Source: Clostridia bacterium (lineage in GTDB: Bacteria > Bacillota > Clostridia > Christensenellales > Borkfalkiaceae). From it: a DNA stretch of 64,000 nucleotides. The position numbers and the translations under genes were made by a program. The notes beneath the pieces were generated by a model. The model was given only the letters and a program-made list of their open reading frames with translations. It did no database searches and was not told the DNA's origin. Below, piece after piece: positions 54,428-63,145 of this stretch. The first letter of the stretch is position 1. Every line of letters begins with the position of its first letter. The DNA is taken from the NCBI GenBank assembly GCA_017465865.1, contig JAFTVF010000011.1, positions 1 through 64,000 of the forward strand, in the 5' to 3' direction.

Positions 54428-54441
54428 CCACCACAAAAATA
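54428..54441. repeat. Possible attachment repeat, right copy
   Basis: CCACCACAAAAATA, identical to the tRNA-Val 3' end copy. It overlaps the terminator of the P-loop gene. No integrase gene lies between the copies. Confidence 0.4.
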
Positions 54442-54464
54442 AAACGCCACTCGGGCGTTTTATT
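54438..54464 (+). terminator. Terminator of the AT-rich gene set
   Basis: AATAAAACGCC/GGCGTTTTATT with a short loop and a T-run. Confidence 0.8.
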
Positions 54465-54522
54465 TTTTATCCAAGCCGAAACGGCTTGGTATGTCATTTT
54501 CGATTTGATTTCATAACGCCAA

Positions 54523-54550
54523 AAACGGCGCTCGTTTAAGAGCGCCGTTT
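54523..54550 (-). terminator. Terminator of the alcohol dehydrogenase gene
   Basis: AAACGGCGCTC/GAGCGCCGTTT with a TTTAA-type loop and T5 on the minus strand. An unrelated 8-bp hairpin CCAAGCCG-AAA-CGGCTTGG sits at 54471-54489. Confidence 0.8.
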
Positions 54551-54565
54551 GCTTTTTACCGTCGG

Positions 54566-55678
54566 TTATTCGCCTTTGACAACGATTTTCAAACCCTGCA
54601 TACTGATATTCATTTCCATAGCTTCGTTGATATCCGCAAGCGCGTATTTATGCGTCAGCAATTCTTCAACGGGCAAGCCGTCTTTTTGCGCCTCTTTCAA
54701 AACGTCGCAAGCCTGCATCCAGTCTTTTGCTTGATACGTCCAAGACCCGATTACCTTGATTTCCTTGTTGCAAATATCCTGATGAGGATTATACGTCGTA
54801 TCGCCGTTATCCACGAAGAACCCAAGCTCACACATACTACCGCCGCGACGAACGTATTTCCAGATCGTGCTTGCCGCTTTCGGCGAGCCCGTGCATTGGA
54901 ACGCCATTTCCGCGCCCGTGCCCGTAATCTCTTTTACTTTCTCCAAAGCGTTTTCTGTCATAAAGTTTACGGTATACGCAGCGCCCAGCTTCTTTGCCAT
55001 CGCCAAACGCTTTTCGTCGCCGTCCACCGCGATTATGTTCCGAACGCCCATCGTGCGAACGGTGGTAAGCAACAGCAACCCGATAGGTCCGCAGCCCTGT
55101 ACCAGCACGTAAGAGCCTTGCTTGAAATTGAAAATCTGTTTCGCCTGTTCTACTGCGTGTACAACCACCGCCGCAGGCTCGATTAAGGTACGGAGATCTA
55201 CGTCCATATCGCTTACGTTGAAAATAACGCCGCCTGCATTTACCTTTATGTATTCGCCAAACCAGCCGTTGAAGTTCTTATACGCCGCCTCACCCGGCAT
55301 CAAACCGAAAATTTCCCCGTTGGGGCAAAGATGAATATGCTCGGGATCGTTCTTGCAGGTATCGCATACGCCGCACGGCTTCAAACCCGTAACGATTTTA
55401 TCCCCCACAGCCAAAGGCTTGCCGTAATAGTCGGTTTTTACGTTCTTACCCAGCTTTACTACCGTACCCGTACCCTCGTGTCCAAGCTCTACGGGAATGT
55501 AACCGAACGGATCGCCCTTATATTCGTGAACGTCCGTACCGCAAATACCCGTCTGTTCTACTTTGACAAGTACTTCGTCGTCGCCGATTTCAGGAACGGG
55601 CAACTCGAAAATCTCAATTTTCTTCGCCCCCGTCAATACCGCCACTCTTGCTTTTTCAGGAATTTGGAACTCTTTCAT
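54566..55678 (-). CDS. Zinc-dependent alcohol dehydrogenase (sorbitol/threonine dehydrogenase group)
   Basis: 370 residues from the second ATG of an ATG-ATC-ATG cluster (55678), which has the better spacing to AAGGAG. MDR family: catalytic-zinc GICGTDVHEY and GHEGTG, structural-zinc cysteines CGVCDTCKNDPEHIHLC, and the NAD fold VQGCGPIGLLLLTTVRTMG. Close in pattern to L-iditol, threonine or butanediol dehydrogenases. The exact substrate is open. Monocistronic. Confidence 0.9.
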   Translation of the reverse strand: MKEFQIPEKARVAVLTGAKKIEIFELPVPEIGDDEVLVKVEQTGICGTDVHEYKGDPFGYIPVELGHEGTGTVVKLGKNVKTDYYGKPLAVGDKIVTGLKPCGVCDTCKNDPEHIHLCPNGEIFGLMPGEAAYKNFNGWFGEYIKVNAGGVIFNVSDMDVDLRTLIEPAAVVVHAVEQAKQIFNFKQGSYVLVQGCGPIGLLLLTTVRTMGVRNIIAVDGDEKRLAMAKKLGAAYTVNFMTENALEKVKEITGTGAEMAFQCTGSPKAASTIWKYVRRGGSMCELGFFVDNGDTTYNPHQDICNKEIKVIGSWTYQAKDWMQACDVLKEAQKDGLPVEELLTHKYALADINEAMEMNISMQGLKIVVKGE

Positions 55679-55721
55679 GATCATTTTCTCCTTTTTTTCG
55701 GTTTTTACAACCTTTTTATTA

Positions 55722-55750
55722 AGTATACCAGAGTTTCTTTCTTTTGTCAA
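55722..55750 (-). promoter_or_regulatory. Promoter of the alcohol dehydrogenase gene
   Basis: TTGACA (55745-55750), 17 bp, TATACT (55722-55727). The rest of 55679-55920 shows no further element. Confidence 0.7.
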
Positions 55751-55920
55751 TCGTTTGGCGTTCAAAACGGTTACCGTTTGCAGAAAAATTAAAAAATCTT
55801 ACATTTTTTTATAAAATATTTACTGAAATTATCAAAAAATGTTAAAACGATAAAAATACTATTTTTATGACAGAACGGGTCTTACCTCACTCTTCTGCGT
55901 TTACTTCTTCGTACCCACGA

Positions 55921-55954
55921 AAAAAAGGCTCTGACCGAAGTCAGAGCCTTTTTT
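55921..55954 (-). terminator. Terminator of the ferredoxin gene
   Basis: AAAAAAGGCTCTGAC/GTCAGAGCCTTTTTTT around a CGAA loop. Confidence 0.85.
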
Positions 55955-55967
55955 TCGTGCCTTACAA

Positions 55968-56141
55968 TTATTCTGCCTTGATCGCCGCAACGGGGCATCC
56001 GTCTTCGCACGCGCCGCAATCTACGCATTCGTCGTTGATCACGTAAATTCCCTTTGCTTCGTCCAAAGAGATCGCGCCTACGGGGCAGGTGTCTGCGCAA
56101 GCGCCGCAAGCTACGCATTCGTTAGAAATTACATGTGCCAT
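55968..56141 (-). CDS. 2[4Fe-4S] ferredoxin
   Basis: 57 residues, the classic small clostridial ferredoxin. Two CxxCxxCxxxCP motifs use Cys9, 12, 15, 19 and Cys39, 42, 45, 49, each followed by VGAI or VAAI. It is a low-potential electron carrier for hydrogenases and oxidoreductases in anaerobes. Own promoter and terminator, GGAGG before the ATG. Confidence 0.97.
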   Translation of the reverse strand: MAHVISNECVACGACADTCPVGAISLDEAKGIYVINDECVDCGACEDGCPVAAIKAE

Positions 56142-56176
56142 TGTTGTTACCTCCGATTTTTTGCTTTTACCTTTGT

Positions 56177-56205
56177 ATTATATCACATTTTTTCCGATTA
56201 GTAAA
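56177..56205 (-). promoter_or_regulatory. Promoter of the ferredoxin gene
   Basis: TTTACT (56200-56205), 17 bp, TATAAT (56177-56182). Confidence 0.7.
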
Positions 56206-56253
56206 GGATTGCAAGGCGGTTTTTCCCGCCCTTTTCAAAAAAATTTTTTCCAA

Positions 56254-57396
56254 TCACAGCCCGCGCAGTCGCTCCACCGTCTCTTTCGTCAACGCCGCCC
56301 CGCGCAGTATCTCCTCTTCCGTATTATCCTTGCCGAAACTAAACCGCACGCTCTCTTTCGCCTGCGTTTCGTTAAGCCCCATCGCCAAAAGCACGTGGCT
56401 GGGCTTTATCGAGGCGCTGGCGCACGCCGAGCCCGCCGCCAGACACACTCCCCGCAAATCCATATTATACACGAAATCGGCGTTGTTTACGCCCTTAAAA
56501 CGCACGTTTAACACGGAGGGCAAGCACTTGTCCGTATCGCCGTTGACGGTAACGCCGTCAAGCGTAGAAATTTCCCGCAAAAACAGCTCGCGAAGCGCGC
56601 GGATTTTTTCGTTATTCCTCTGCATTTCCAAGGTATTTTTTTCGAGCGCCACCGCAAGCCCCACTACCGCGGGCACGTTGGTCGTACCCCCGCGAAGCCC
56701 GCGTTCCTGCTCGCCGCCGACGACAAGACCTTTCGCCTTTACCCCGCTGCGGATATACAGCACGCCGCAGCCTTTCGGACCGTAAAATTTATGCGAGGAC
56801 AGGGAGAGCATATCCGCCCCCAACGCTTTTACGTCGATCGGCATATACGGCGCGTACTGCACCGCGTCGGTAAAGAACAGCGCGCCGAAGTCTTTTGCGA
56901 TTTTGCACAGCGTTTCCACGGGCTGTAAAACGCCCGTTTCGTTATTCGCCGCCATCACCGCGACCAAGCCCGTTTTTTCGTCTATTTCAGCGGACAACGC
57001 CTCGGCTGTAACCTCGCCGTTTTCGTTTACGGGCAACCGCGTTACCGAAAAGCCCTCTTTTTCGAGCTTCTCCGCCGCCGCAAGCACCGCGTGGTGTTCT
57101 ATCGAAGAAAGGATCACCCGATCCCGACCCTGCTCGCGCATCGCGTACGCGCCCGAAAGCATTGCCCAGTTGTCCGCTTCCGTACCGCCCGAGGTGAAAT
57201 AGATCTCGTTCGGTTTCGCATGCAAAAGCTCCGCAACTTTATCCCGCGCGAAATCCACGGCGTTCATCGCCTTGCGCCCGAAAGCATGCGGGGAGTCGGC
57301 GTTCCCGAACCCCTCGCGGAAATAGGGTATCATTTTTTCCAGCACTTCGCTGTCCACGGGCGTCGTCGCCGCGTGATCGAAATAGATCGTATCCAT
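56254..57396 (-). CDS. Cysteine desulfurase (NifS/IscS family)
   Basis: 380 residues. IYFDHAATTP start, SSIEHHAV, the PLP lysine in LSLSSHKFYGPKGCG, and the persulfide Cys in LAAGSACAS. It provides sulfur for Fe-S clusters or tRNA thiolation. No IscU or MnmA gene is adjacent. The -10 of its promoter ends 10 nt before the ATG, so the leader is only a few bases long. Confidence 0.95.
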   Translation of the reverse strand: MDTIYFDHAATTPVDSEVLEKMIPYFREGFGNADSPHAFGRKAMNAVDFARDKVAELLHAKPNEIYFTSGGTEADNWAMLSGAYAMREQGRDRVILSSIEHHAVLAAAEKLEKEGFSVTRLPVNENGEVTAEALSAEIDEKTGLVAVMAANNETGVLQPVETLCKIAKDFGALFFTDAVQYAPYMPIDVKALGADMLSLSSHKFYGPKGCGVLYIRSGVKAKGLVVGGEQERGLRGGTTNVPAVVGLAVALEKNTLEMQRNNEKIRALRELFLREISTLDGVTVNGDTDKCLPSVLNVRFKGVNNADFVYNMDLRGVCLAAGSACASASIKPSHVLLAMGLNETQAKESVRFSFGKDNTEEEILRGAALTKETVERLRGL

Positions 57397-57405
57397 ACTC
57401 TTTTT

Positions 57406-57434
57406 ATTATACTACTTCCCCGCCCGTTTGTCAA
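57406..57434 (-). promoter_or_regulatory. Promoter of the cysteine desulfurase gene
   Basis: TTGACA (57429-57434), 17 bp, TATAAT (57406-57411). The predicted start point is within 3-4 nt of the ATG. Confidence 0.75.
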
Positions 57435-57535
57435 CGGTTGACCCTGATTTTTACCGTTTTTCACCCGTTTTACCCCCGAATTGTGAAAAAATTAAAAAAA
57501 TTTTCGTTTTTTTGAATTTTTTTTCATTAAAACCC

Positions 57536-57564
57536 TTGAAAAATGTGAAAAAATGTAATATAAT
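57536..57564 (+). promoter_or_regulatory. Promoter of the EF-G-like gene
   Basis: TTGAAA (57536-57541), 17 bp, TATAAT (57559-57564), starting a leader of about 110 nt. Confidence 0.75.
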
Positions 57565-57572
57565 GGTTGCAA

Positions 57573-57647
57573 TTAACGGTCATCTTGTAAAACGTGCTTT
57601 TACGCAGAGGTTACGCAAAACGCGGTTTACGCCCCACCGACCGTTAA
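57573..57647 (+). promoter_or_regulatory. Structured leader of the EF-G-like gene
   Basis: A perfect 9-bp outer stem TTAACGGTC (57573-57581)/GACCGTTAA (57639-57647) encloses a GTAAAA-CGTGC-TTTTAC hairpin (57587-57603) and a second GC-rich stretch. It starts at the probable transcription start and ends 33 nt before the ATG. No known class is recognised. Confidence 0.45.
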
Positions 57648-57679
57648 AATCTAAGTAACTTTCAAGGGGGATTTTTATT

Positions 57680-59734
57680 ATGAGTATCAAAGGCGAAAAC
57701 ATCCGTAACATTGCGGTAGTAGGGCACAGCGGCGAGGGCAAGACCACGCTGGTGGAAGCGATGCTGTTCAACGGCGGCGCGATCGACCGTATGGGTAAGG
57801 TTACCGACGGCACGACGGTCAGCGACTACGACGATCTTGAAAAAGTCAAGAAGATGTCCATTTACACGTCCTGTTCGCACCTGATGTGGAAAGACGTAAA
57901 AGTAAATCTTTTAGACCTGCCCGGTTATTACGATTTCGAGGGCGAACGCAACGAGGGTCTGCGCGCGGCAGGCGGCGCGTTGCTCGTTATCGGCGCGAAC
58001 GGCGTCATTCCCATCGGCGCGGAATCGGTCGTCGATTATTGCTTAAAACTCGGGAAACCGCTGATCATTTTCATCAACGGTATGGACAAGGAAAACGCGG
58101 ACTATCTCGGCACGGTACAGGCGCTCAAAGCCAAATACGCGGGTAAGCTCGCGCCTATTCAGATCCCCATTATGGAAAACGGCAAGATGCAGGGCTGTAT
58201 CAACGCTTTGCAGGAACGCGCGTATCTGTTCAAGGACGGCGGACCGCAGGAAATTCCTATTCCTGCGGATATGAAAGACCAGGTAGAAGAAATGAAACAA
58301 AGCCTGATGGAAACGGCGGCGGAGAACGACGAGATTTTGCTCGATAAATTCTTCGAAACGGGCGATCTTACGCGCGAGGAGACCATTCGCGGTATCCGTA
58401 TCGGTATCGCTTCCGTCAATACCATTCCCGTCATGGCAGGCTCGGCGCTCACCAACCGCGGCGTTATCAATCTTTTGAACGAGATCGTTACGTATATGCC
58501 GCAGGCGCGCGAACGCCTGAACACGATGGTAGAAGACCTCGCCAACGACCGCGTGATCTCTCTGCGCACGGACGAGGACGCGCCTTTTGCCGCGCAGGTA
58601 TTCAAGACCGTAATCGATCCGTTCTCGGGTAAGCTCAGCTATATCAAGAGCTTCCGCGGCGTTTTGAAGAGCGGTTCGACCGTCTGGAACGCGAACACGG
58701 AAACGGAAGAACGTATCGGACAGGTATACGTGCTCCGCGGCAAGAAAATGGAAGCCGTAGACCAGCTGGAAGCGGGCGATATCGGCGCGGTGAACAAGCT
58801 GAATAACACCAACACGGGCGACACCCTTTGCGACCCGAGCGCGAAAGTACGGTTCTCCCCGATCCATTTCCCCAAACCCACGCTGTTTATGTCCGTTTCC
58901 GCGGAAAAGAAAGGCGAGGAAGACAAGGTATTTGCAGGGCTTGCCAAGCTCCGTGAAGAGGATTACACGTTCTCCATTGAAAAGAACGCCGAAACGGGCG
59001 AAATGGTCCTTGGCGGTCAGGGCGATATCCAGCTCGAACTGCTTGCGAAGAAAGTAAAGGCGCGCTACGGCGTGGATATGAAACTTTCCGAACCGAAGAT
59101 CGCTTACCGCGAAACCATTCGCGGCAAAGCGGACGCGGAGGGCAAACACAAGAAACAATCGGGCGGACACGGTCAGTACGGACATTGTAAGATCCGTTTC
59201 TCCCCTTGCGAAGAAGAATTCGTATTCGAAGAAGAAGTCGTTGGCGGTGCAGTACCTAAGAACTACTTCCCCGCAGTCGAAAAGGGCTTGCGCGAATGTA
59301 TGTCGGAAGGTCCTCTTGCGGGCTATCCCGTAACGGGCTTGAAAGCGGTGCTGTACGACGGAAGCTACCACGACGTAGACTCCAACGAACTTTCTTTCAA
59401 AATGGCGGCGGCGATCGCGTATAAAGAAGGCTTGAAAAACGCGAAACCCGTTCTGCTCGAACCCATCTACCGCTTGAAGATCGCCGTACCCGGGGATTAC
59501 CTCGGCGACGTTATGGGCGATATCAACAAACGCCGCGGCCGTATCATGGGCACGGACAACGAGGGCGCGCTGTCGATCATCACCGCGGAAGTACCCCTTG
59601 CGGAGATCAAGACGTATACGATGGAGCTGCGCTCCTTAACGCGCGGCAGCGGTAAATTCGTATCCGAATTCCTCGGCTATGAAGACGTACCGCCTATGCT
59701 CGTGGATAAGATTATCGCCGAGGCGAAAAAATAA
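57680..59734 (+). CDS. EF-G-like translational GTPase
   Basis: 684 residues with all EF-G domains (G, II, III, IV, V), the final part containing GRIMGTDNEGALSIITAEVPLAEI. The G-domain motifs deviate from true EF-G: GHSGEGKTT at 15-23, DLPGYYDFEGE at 79-89 and NGMD at 133-136 instead of AHIDAGKTT, DTPGHVDF and NKMD. This is the paralogous EF-G-like group (sometimes called EF-G II). Its exact role is unsettled. GGGGG lies before the ATG. Confidence 0.9.
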   Translation: MSIKGENIRNIAVVGHSGEGKTTLVEAMLFNGGAIDRMGKVTDGTTVSDYDDLEKVKKMSIYTSCSHLMWKDVKVNLLDLPGYYDFEGERNEGLRAAGGALLVIGANGVIPIGAESVVDYCLKLGKPLIIFINGMDKENADYLGTVQALKAKYAGKLAPIQIPIMENGKMQGCINALQERAYLFKDGGPQEIPIPADMKDQVEEMKQSLMETAAENDEILLDKFFETGDLTREETIRGIRIGIASVNTIPVMAGSALTNRGVINLLNEIVTYMPQARERLNTMVEDLANDRVISLRTDEDAPFAAQVFKTVIDPFSGKLSYIKSFRGVLKSGSTVWNANTETEERIGQVYVLRGKKMEAVDQLEAGDIGAVNKLNNTNTGDTLCDPSAKVRFSPIHFPKPTLFMSVSAEKKGEEDKVFAGLAKLREEDYTFSIEKNAETGEMVLGGQGDIQLELLAKKVKARYGVDMKLSEPKIAYRETIRGKADAEGKHKKQSGGHGQYGHCKIRFSPCEEEFVFEEEVVGGAVPKNYFPAVEKGLRECMSEGPLAGYPVTGLKAVLYDGSYHDVDSNELSFKMAAAIAYKEGLKNAKPVLLEPIYRLKIAVPGDYLGDVMGDINKRRGRIMGTDNEGALSIITAEVPLAEIKTYTMELRSLTRGSGKFVSEFLGYEDVPPMLVDKIIAEAKK

Positions 59735-59760
59735 TTAACCTCCTTTTATGCCTCGGAGAA

Positions 59761-59798
59761 AAAAAGTCTTTCGGAATCCCCCTTCCGAAAGACTTTTT
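59761..59798 (+). terminator. Terminator of the EF-G-like gene
   Basis: AAAAAGTCTTTCGGAA/TTCCGAAAGACTTTTT, 16 bp, T-run after. Confidence 0.9.
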
Positions 59799-59800
59799 TA

Positions 59801-59829
59801 TTTACTTTTTTCCGCGTATGTGGTATACT
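59801..59829 (+). promoter_or_regulatory. Promoter of the PAP2 gene, leaderless
   Basis: TTTACT (59801-59806), 17 bp, TATACT (59824-59829). The expected start point coincides with the ATG at 59836, and no ribosome binding site precedes that ATG. Confidence 0.6.
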
Positions 59830-59835
59830 GAATAT

Positions 59836-60354
59836 ATGAAATACGACTATATCCGTATCTACAACAAAAACGCGGCGTTCTACAACGCCCGCCCGCTTGC
59901 AAAGCGTATCCTTTGCGGCGCAAATCTTTGTCTTACCTCGCTTTTTCCCCTTGCGTATCTGCTGCTTTGGGGCTACGAGATCTTTTTCGGCTCGGCAAAC
60001 GCGAAAGAACTTCTTTGGCTGTTTTTCCTGCCCGCGCTTGCGCTCCTTATCGTCAGCGTACTGCGTATCGCGATCCGCCGTCCCCGTCCTTATGCAAAGC
60101 AGGGCGCGAATATCGCCCCGCTCGTCGAAAAATCCTCGCGCGACGATCAGTCGTTCCCCAGCCGACACACGGCAAGCGCGGCGGTGATCGGCACGGTATT
60201 TGTGCACTTTTTCCCCGCCGTCGGCGCGTTGCTCCTTATCGCGAGCCTCGCTCTTGCGTATACCCGTTTCGCTCTCGGCTTGCATTACCCCTCCGATCTT
60301 TTAACGGGGCTGGGCTTGGGCGCAGGGCTGGGCTGTTGTATCTTTTTGGTTTAA
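59836..60354 (+). CDS. PAP2-family phosphatase
   Basis: 172 residues from the ATG at 59836; an ATG at 59818 lies upstream of the -10. Membrane helices alternate with the three phosphatase motifs: RRPRPY, SFPSRHTASAA and YTRFALGLHYPSDLLTG, with the catalytic His residues in the second and third. It dephosphorylates lipid phosphates such as undecaprenyl diphosphate or phosphatidate at the outer face of the membrane. The unusual Arg in PSRH replaces the common Gly. Probably translated from a leaderless message. Confidence 0.88.
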   Translation: MKYDYIRIYNKNAAFYNARPLAKRILCGANLCLTSLFPLAYLLLWGYEIFFGSANAKELLWLFFLPALALLIVSVLRIAIRRPRPYAKQGANIAPLVEKSSRDDQSFPSRHTASAAVIGTVFVHFFPAVGALLLIASLALAYTRFALGLHYPSDLLTGLGLGAGLGCCIFLV

Positions 60355-60360
60355 CTTAAA

Positions 60361-60395
60361 AACCGCTGTTTCGGAAATTCTCCGAAACAGCGGTT
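60361..60395. terminator. Bidirectional terminator
   Basis: AACCGCTGTTTCGGA/TCCGAAACAGCGGTT with an AATTC loop, between the PAP2 gene and the convergent glycosidase gene. Confidence 0.88.
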
Positions 60396-60408
60396 TTTTT
60401 GTTTTTTA

Positions 60409-61770
60409 TCAGTTCAACCCCAACTCGCCGTCGCCTACCACGACGTATACGCAATCAGTCTCGGTTTCAAATTCCGCGGTATTCCCGTCCGTTTCCGAAA
60501 CCTGTACGAATCCTTTCTCCGAGAGATGCTCGAACACTCCCTCTTTCTCCGCCGTCAATTCGTATACCCGCGTTTTCTTCGCGCCCGAAAGGATTACTTT
60601 CAACGTTTCGGGGTCTTTTGCATACGTACTGATATACGCGTACGCTACGCCGTCCTCGCCCTTTGCCGCGATACAAGCCGCGTCGCCGTCCGCCTTGACC
60701 GCGAGCGAATTTCCCGCTTTGTACAGCTTGGAAAACGCCGCAAACGAATGGATGGTCGGGGTATATCTTCCGCAACGCGCCGTCAACCAGCCGTTGTAGC
60801 TCGCCGCAGCCGAAAGCGTGTAATATTGCGCCAGATCGACGGCGTTGTTCTGCATACAACAGAGCGCCGCCGCGCAAAAGCTCGCGCCTTTCATCGTCGC
60901 CATATTGTCGTAACCGCCGCCCTCTGCGCCGTAATTCCATTCGTTTAAGTGGGATTCGGTGTTTGCAAAGCCGTATTCGTCGAGCTTTGCACGCACGTGT
61001 TTTGCGCAGATTTCGATTTCCTCGGGCTTCGGGGTGTAGATATGCCAGGTATAGAAATCTAACGGACAGCCGTTTTCTTTCACGAATTTCAAGAATTCGT
61101 CAAACCAAGTCAAGAACCCTTTGTAGAACGGACTGCACTGCACGTGTCCCTCGGGACGAAACAGCGCGTAGAAACCGCAGCTGCCGTAACCGCCGATCTT
61201 GATATCGGGAAAGCATTTGCGAAGATGCAGGCTCGATACCTTATACAGCTCGAAGAACTGCTCCCTCGTACCCGTCCACATCGGCGGGTTTTCGGGTTCG
61301 TTCCAGATCTCCCAATACTCGATACCGTAATAGAAGCCGTTGTTCCAGCCCTCGTTATAGTGGCGCACGATATGCTCGCAGATACGCGCCCATTTCGCAA
61401 AATCCTTCGGGGGATGCGCCGTGTATTTTTTCGAACCCCATTCGATGGTGATCCCCAACCGATACACGATCTGCGCGCCCGCTTTTATAATCGCGCCGAT
61501 ATATTCGTCGGTGTAATAAAAATCATAACTATTCGGGTCGTTTTCGTCCGCGTCGAAGTCGCGGAAAATATTCGGCACGTCCACGTAATACGTGCCTCCG
61601 TATTTACCGCAGCAATCGTGCAGACGGGAACGGGGCACGCCCGCGTACTCGAATATTTTCTGTACCCGCACTTGGTTTGCACCGTGCATTTTGTTGTACG
61701 GCGCGCAATTTACGCCGTGCAATTCCTTAATCTTACCAACGCTTTCGTTTTCAACGACGATCGTTTTCAT
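60409..61770 (-). CDS. Glycoside hydrolase of the GH39 type (clan A)
   Basis: 453 residues without a signal peptide, so intracellular. A TIM-barrel clan-A pattern is seen: ELHGVNCAP near the start, YWEIWNEPENP with the probable acid/base Glu, and a C-terminal beta domain. GH39 enzymes are beta-xylosidases or alpha-L-iduronidases. It overlaps the MFS gene by 4 bp, so imported sugars are probably hydrolysed here. Other clan-A families cannot be excluded by eye. Confidence 0.8.
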   Translation of the reverse strand: MKTIVVENESVGKIKELHGVNCAPYNKMHGANQVRVQKIFEYAGVPRSRLHDCCGKYGGTYYVDVPNIFRDFDADENDPNSYDFYYTDEYIGAIIKAGAQIVYRLGITIEWGSKKYTAHPPKDFAKWARICEHIVRHYNEGWNNGFYYGIEYWEIWNEPENPPMWTGTREQFFELYKVSSLHLRKCFPDIKIGGYGSCGFYALFRPEGHVQCSPFYKGFLTWFDEFLKFVKENGCPLDFYTWHIYTPKPEEIEICAKHVRAKLDEYGFANTESHLNEWNYGAEGGGYDNMATMKGASFCAAALCCMQNNAVDLAQYYTLSAAASYNGWLTARCGRYTPTIHSFAAFSKLYKAGNSLAVKADGDAACIAAKGEDGVAYAYISTYAKDPETLKVILSGAKKTRVYELTAEKEGVFEHLSEKGFVQVSETDGNTAEFETETDCVYVVVGDGELGLN

Positions 61771-63059
61771 TGTTCGTTGTCCTCCGTTTCTCTTTTATCT
61801 TTTATTTTTTTGATCACGGTGTTGAGATACACCAAAACCACCACTACGAGTATACACGCGATCGCCGAGCACACCTGTTGCGCGTATACGTTCAGTCCTA
61901 AAAAGCTGTTCCCCTTTTTCTGGATATACGCCACGAGCGGGCTTACCAGCAAGGTCGTAAAGAACCCTGCAAACCCCGCGAGCGTACTCTTTAATGCCAA
62001 CGCGCCCACGCGCTTTTCCTTGTCTACGTAGTCGTAAATGAGATTGATCGCGCCGCTGTTGATGCCCGCCATACTCACCGCGTAGAGCATATAGTAGACC
62101 GTATAGAATATTTTACCGTTCGAGGGTACGGTGAAGATATTTACGCCGAACGCGACGGCGGCAATGATGAAACAGATATTCAGCATTTTCGTAAACGAAT
62201 ATTTATCCGCAAACCGCCCCATCGGCTGCGAGAACGTCGAACGGCAGATCGCGTACAGCGCCGAAAGCACGGACACGAACGTCATTGAAAAACCAAGTTC
62301 CTTGATCTGGTAAGTTCCGTAGAACGGCGTTGCCGTATAATGCGCGACGTTCCAGAGCACGGAAATTAAAATTACCTTGAACAGGTTTTTGTCCTTGATC
62401 AGCTCGCCAAGCTGTTTTTTCGTGGAAACCTTTTCTTTTTCCTCGACGGGCTTTTCCCGCGACGCAAGCAGGGTATACGTATGCAGGAGCATTAAAACAA
62501 ACACCGAGATCCCACAGAAAATAAACGCGTTGTTCACGTCGCCGATCTTTTCGTAATAGTCGATGACGGCGCTTGCCGCAAAGGAGAATACCATACCCCC
62601 GATCAGGGAAACGATCTCCTTATTTGCAGTAAACCCGCCCCGCTTATGATCGTCCACGAGTGACATAAACCAGTTGATCTTCGGGGAGTTTACCACGTTG
62701 TTGATCACGTGCCCAAGGAGCAAGAACGCGATAAACAAAACGATCTTTGCCGTTTGGGAGATTTTAATAAAGGGCACGAGATAAATGAGCGCGAAAAAGA
62801 GCTGATTTACGCTATGTAACAGCGTTACCCAACGCTTTACGGGGCGTTTATTCGCCAAAAAGATGGCGATGATCTGAAATCCGCAGCCCAAGGACACAAA
62901 CGAGCTTAAAATACCCGTCAGGCTGTCCGATATCCCGATTTCGGCAGTTACTTTCGCCAAATACGCGCCCGCTACGAGTATGGAAATAAAATACTCGAAC
63001 GCCGCTTCCAATATGTACATAAACCGACTTGTTTTATAAATATCTTTCTGCTGTTCCAT
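61767..63059 (-). CDS. MFS transporter
   Basis: 430 residues from the ATG at 63059 (GAGGAG upstream). Twelve membrane helices, no signal peptide. It lies upstream of and overlaps the glycosidase gene, so it likely imports the di- or oligosaccharide that the enzyme cuts. Family-level motifs (for example GRFADKYSFTK between helices 8 and 9) are present. Divergent from the LacI regulator. Confidence 0.85.
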   Translation of the reverse strand: MEQQKDIYKTSRFMYILEAAFEYFISILVAGAYLAKVTAEIGISDSLTGILSSFVSLGCGFQIIAIFLANKRPVKRWVTLLHSVNQLFFALIYLVPFIKISQTAKIVLFIAFLLLGHVINNVVNSPKINWFMSLVDDHKRGGFTANKEIVSLIGGMVFSFAASAVIDYYEKIGDVNNAFIFCGISVFVLMLLHTYTLLASREKPVEEKEKVSTKKQLGELIKDKNLFKVILISVLWNVAHYTATPFYGTYQIKELGFSMTFVSVLSALYAICRSTFSQPMGRFADKYSFTKMLNICFIIAAVAFGVNIFTVPSNGKIFYTVYYMLYAVSMAGINSGAINLIYDYVDKEKRVGALALKSTLAGFAGFFTTLLVSPLVAYIQKKGNSFLGLNVYAQQVCSAIACILVVVVLVYLNTVIKKIKDKRETEDNEQ

Positions 63060-63079
63060 AATTCTCCTCTTTCGTGAAA

Positions 63080-63109
63080 AGTATAGCACACCCCTTTTGC
63101 GCCCGTCAA
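63080..63109 (-). promoter_or_regulatory. Promoter of the MFS-glycosidase operon
   Basis: TTGACG (63104-63109), 18 bp, TATACT (63080-63085). Confidence 0.65.
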
Positions 63110-63145
63110 GCGTTCAAGCAACGAAACATTTTCGTAAAAAATTTC

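Noticed and set aside
51086..54441. Calling the AT-rich segment an integrative element with confidence
   Set aside because: There is no integrase, excisionase or transposase, and the direct repeat is only 14 bp and partly made of terminator A-runs. It is reported as a possibility only.
58043..59371. 442-residue frame antisense to the EF-G-like gene
   Set aside because: A shadow caused by codon bias. It has no ribosome binding site or promoter and the sense frame is a clear family member. The same applies to the long antisense frames at 35614-36783, 41022-42170, 32558-33520 and 37766-38752.
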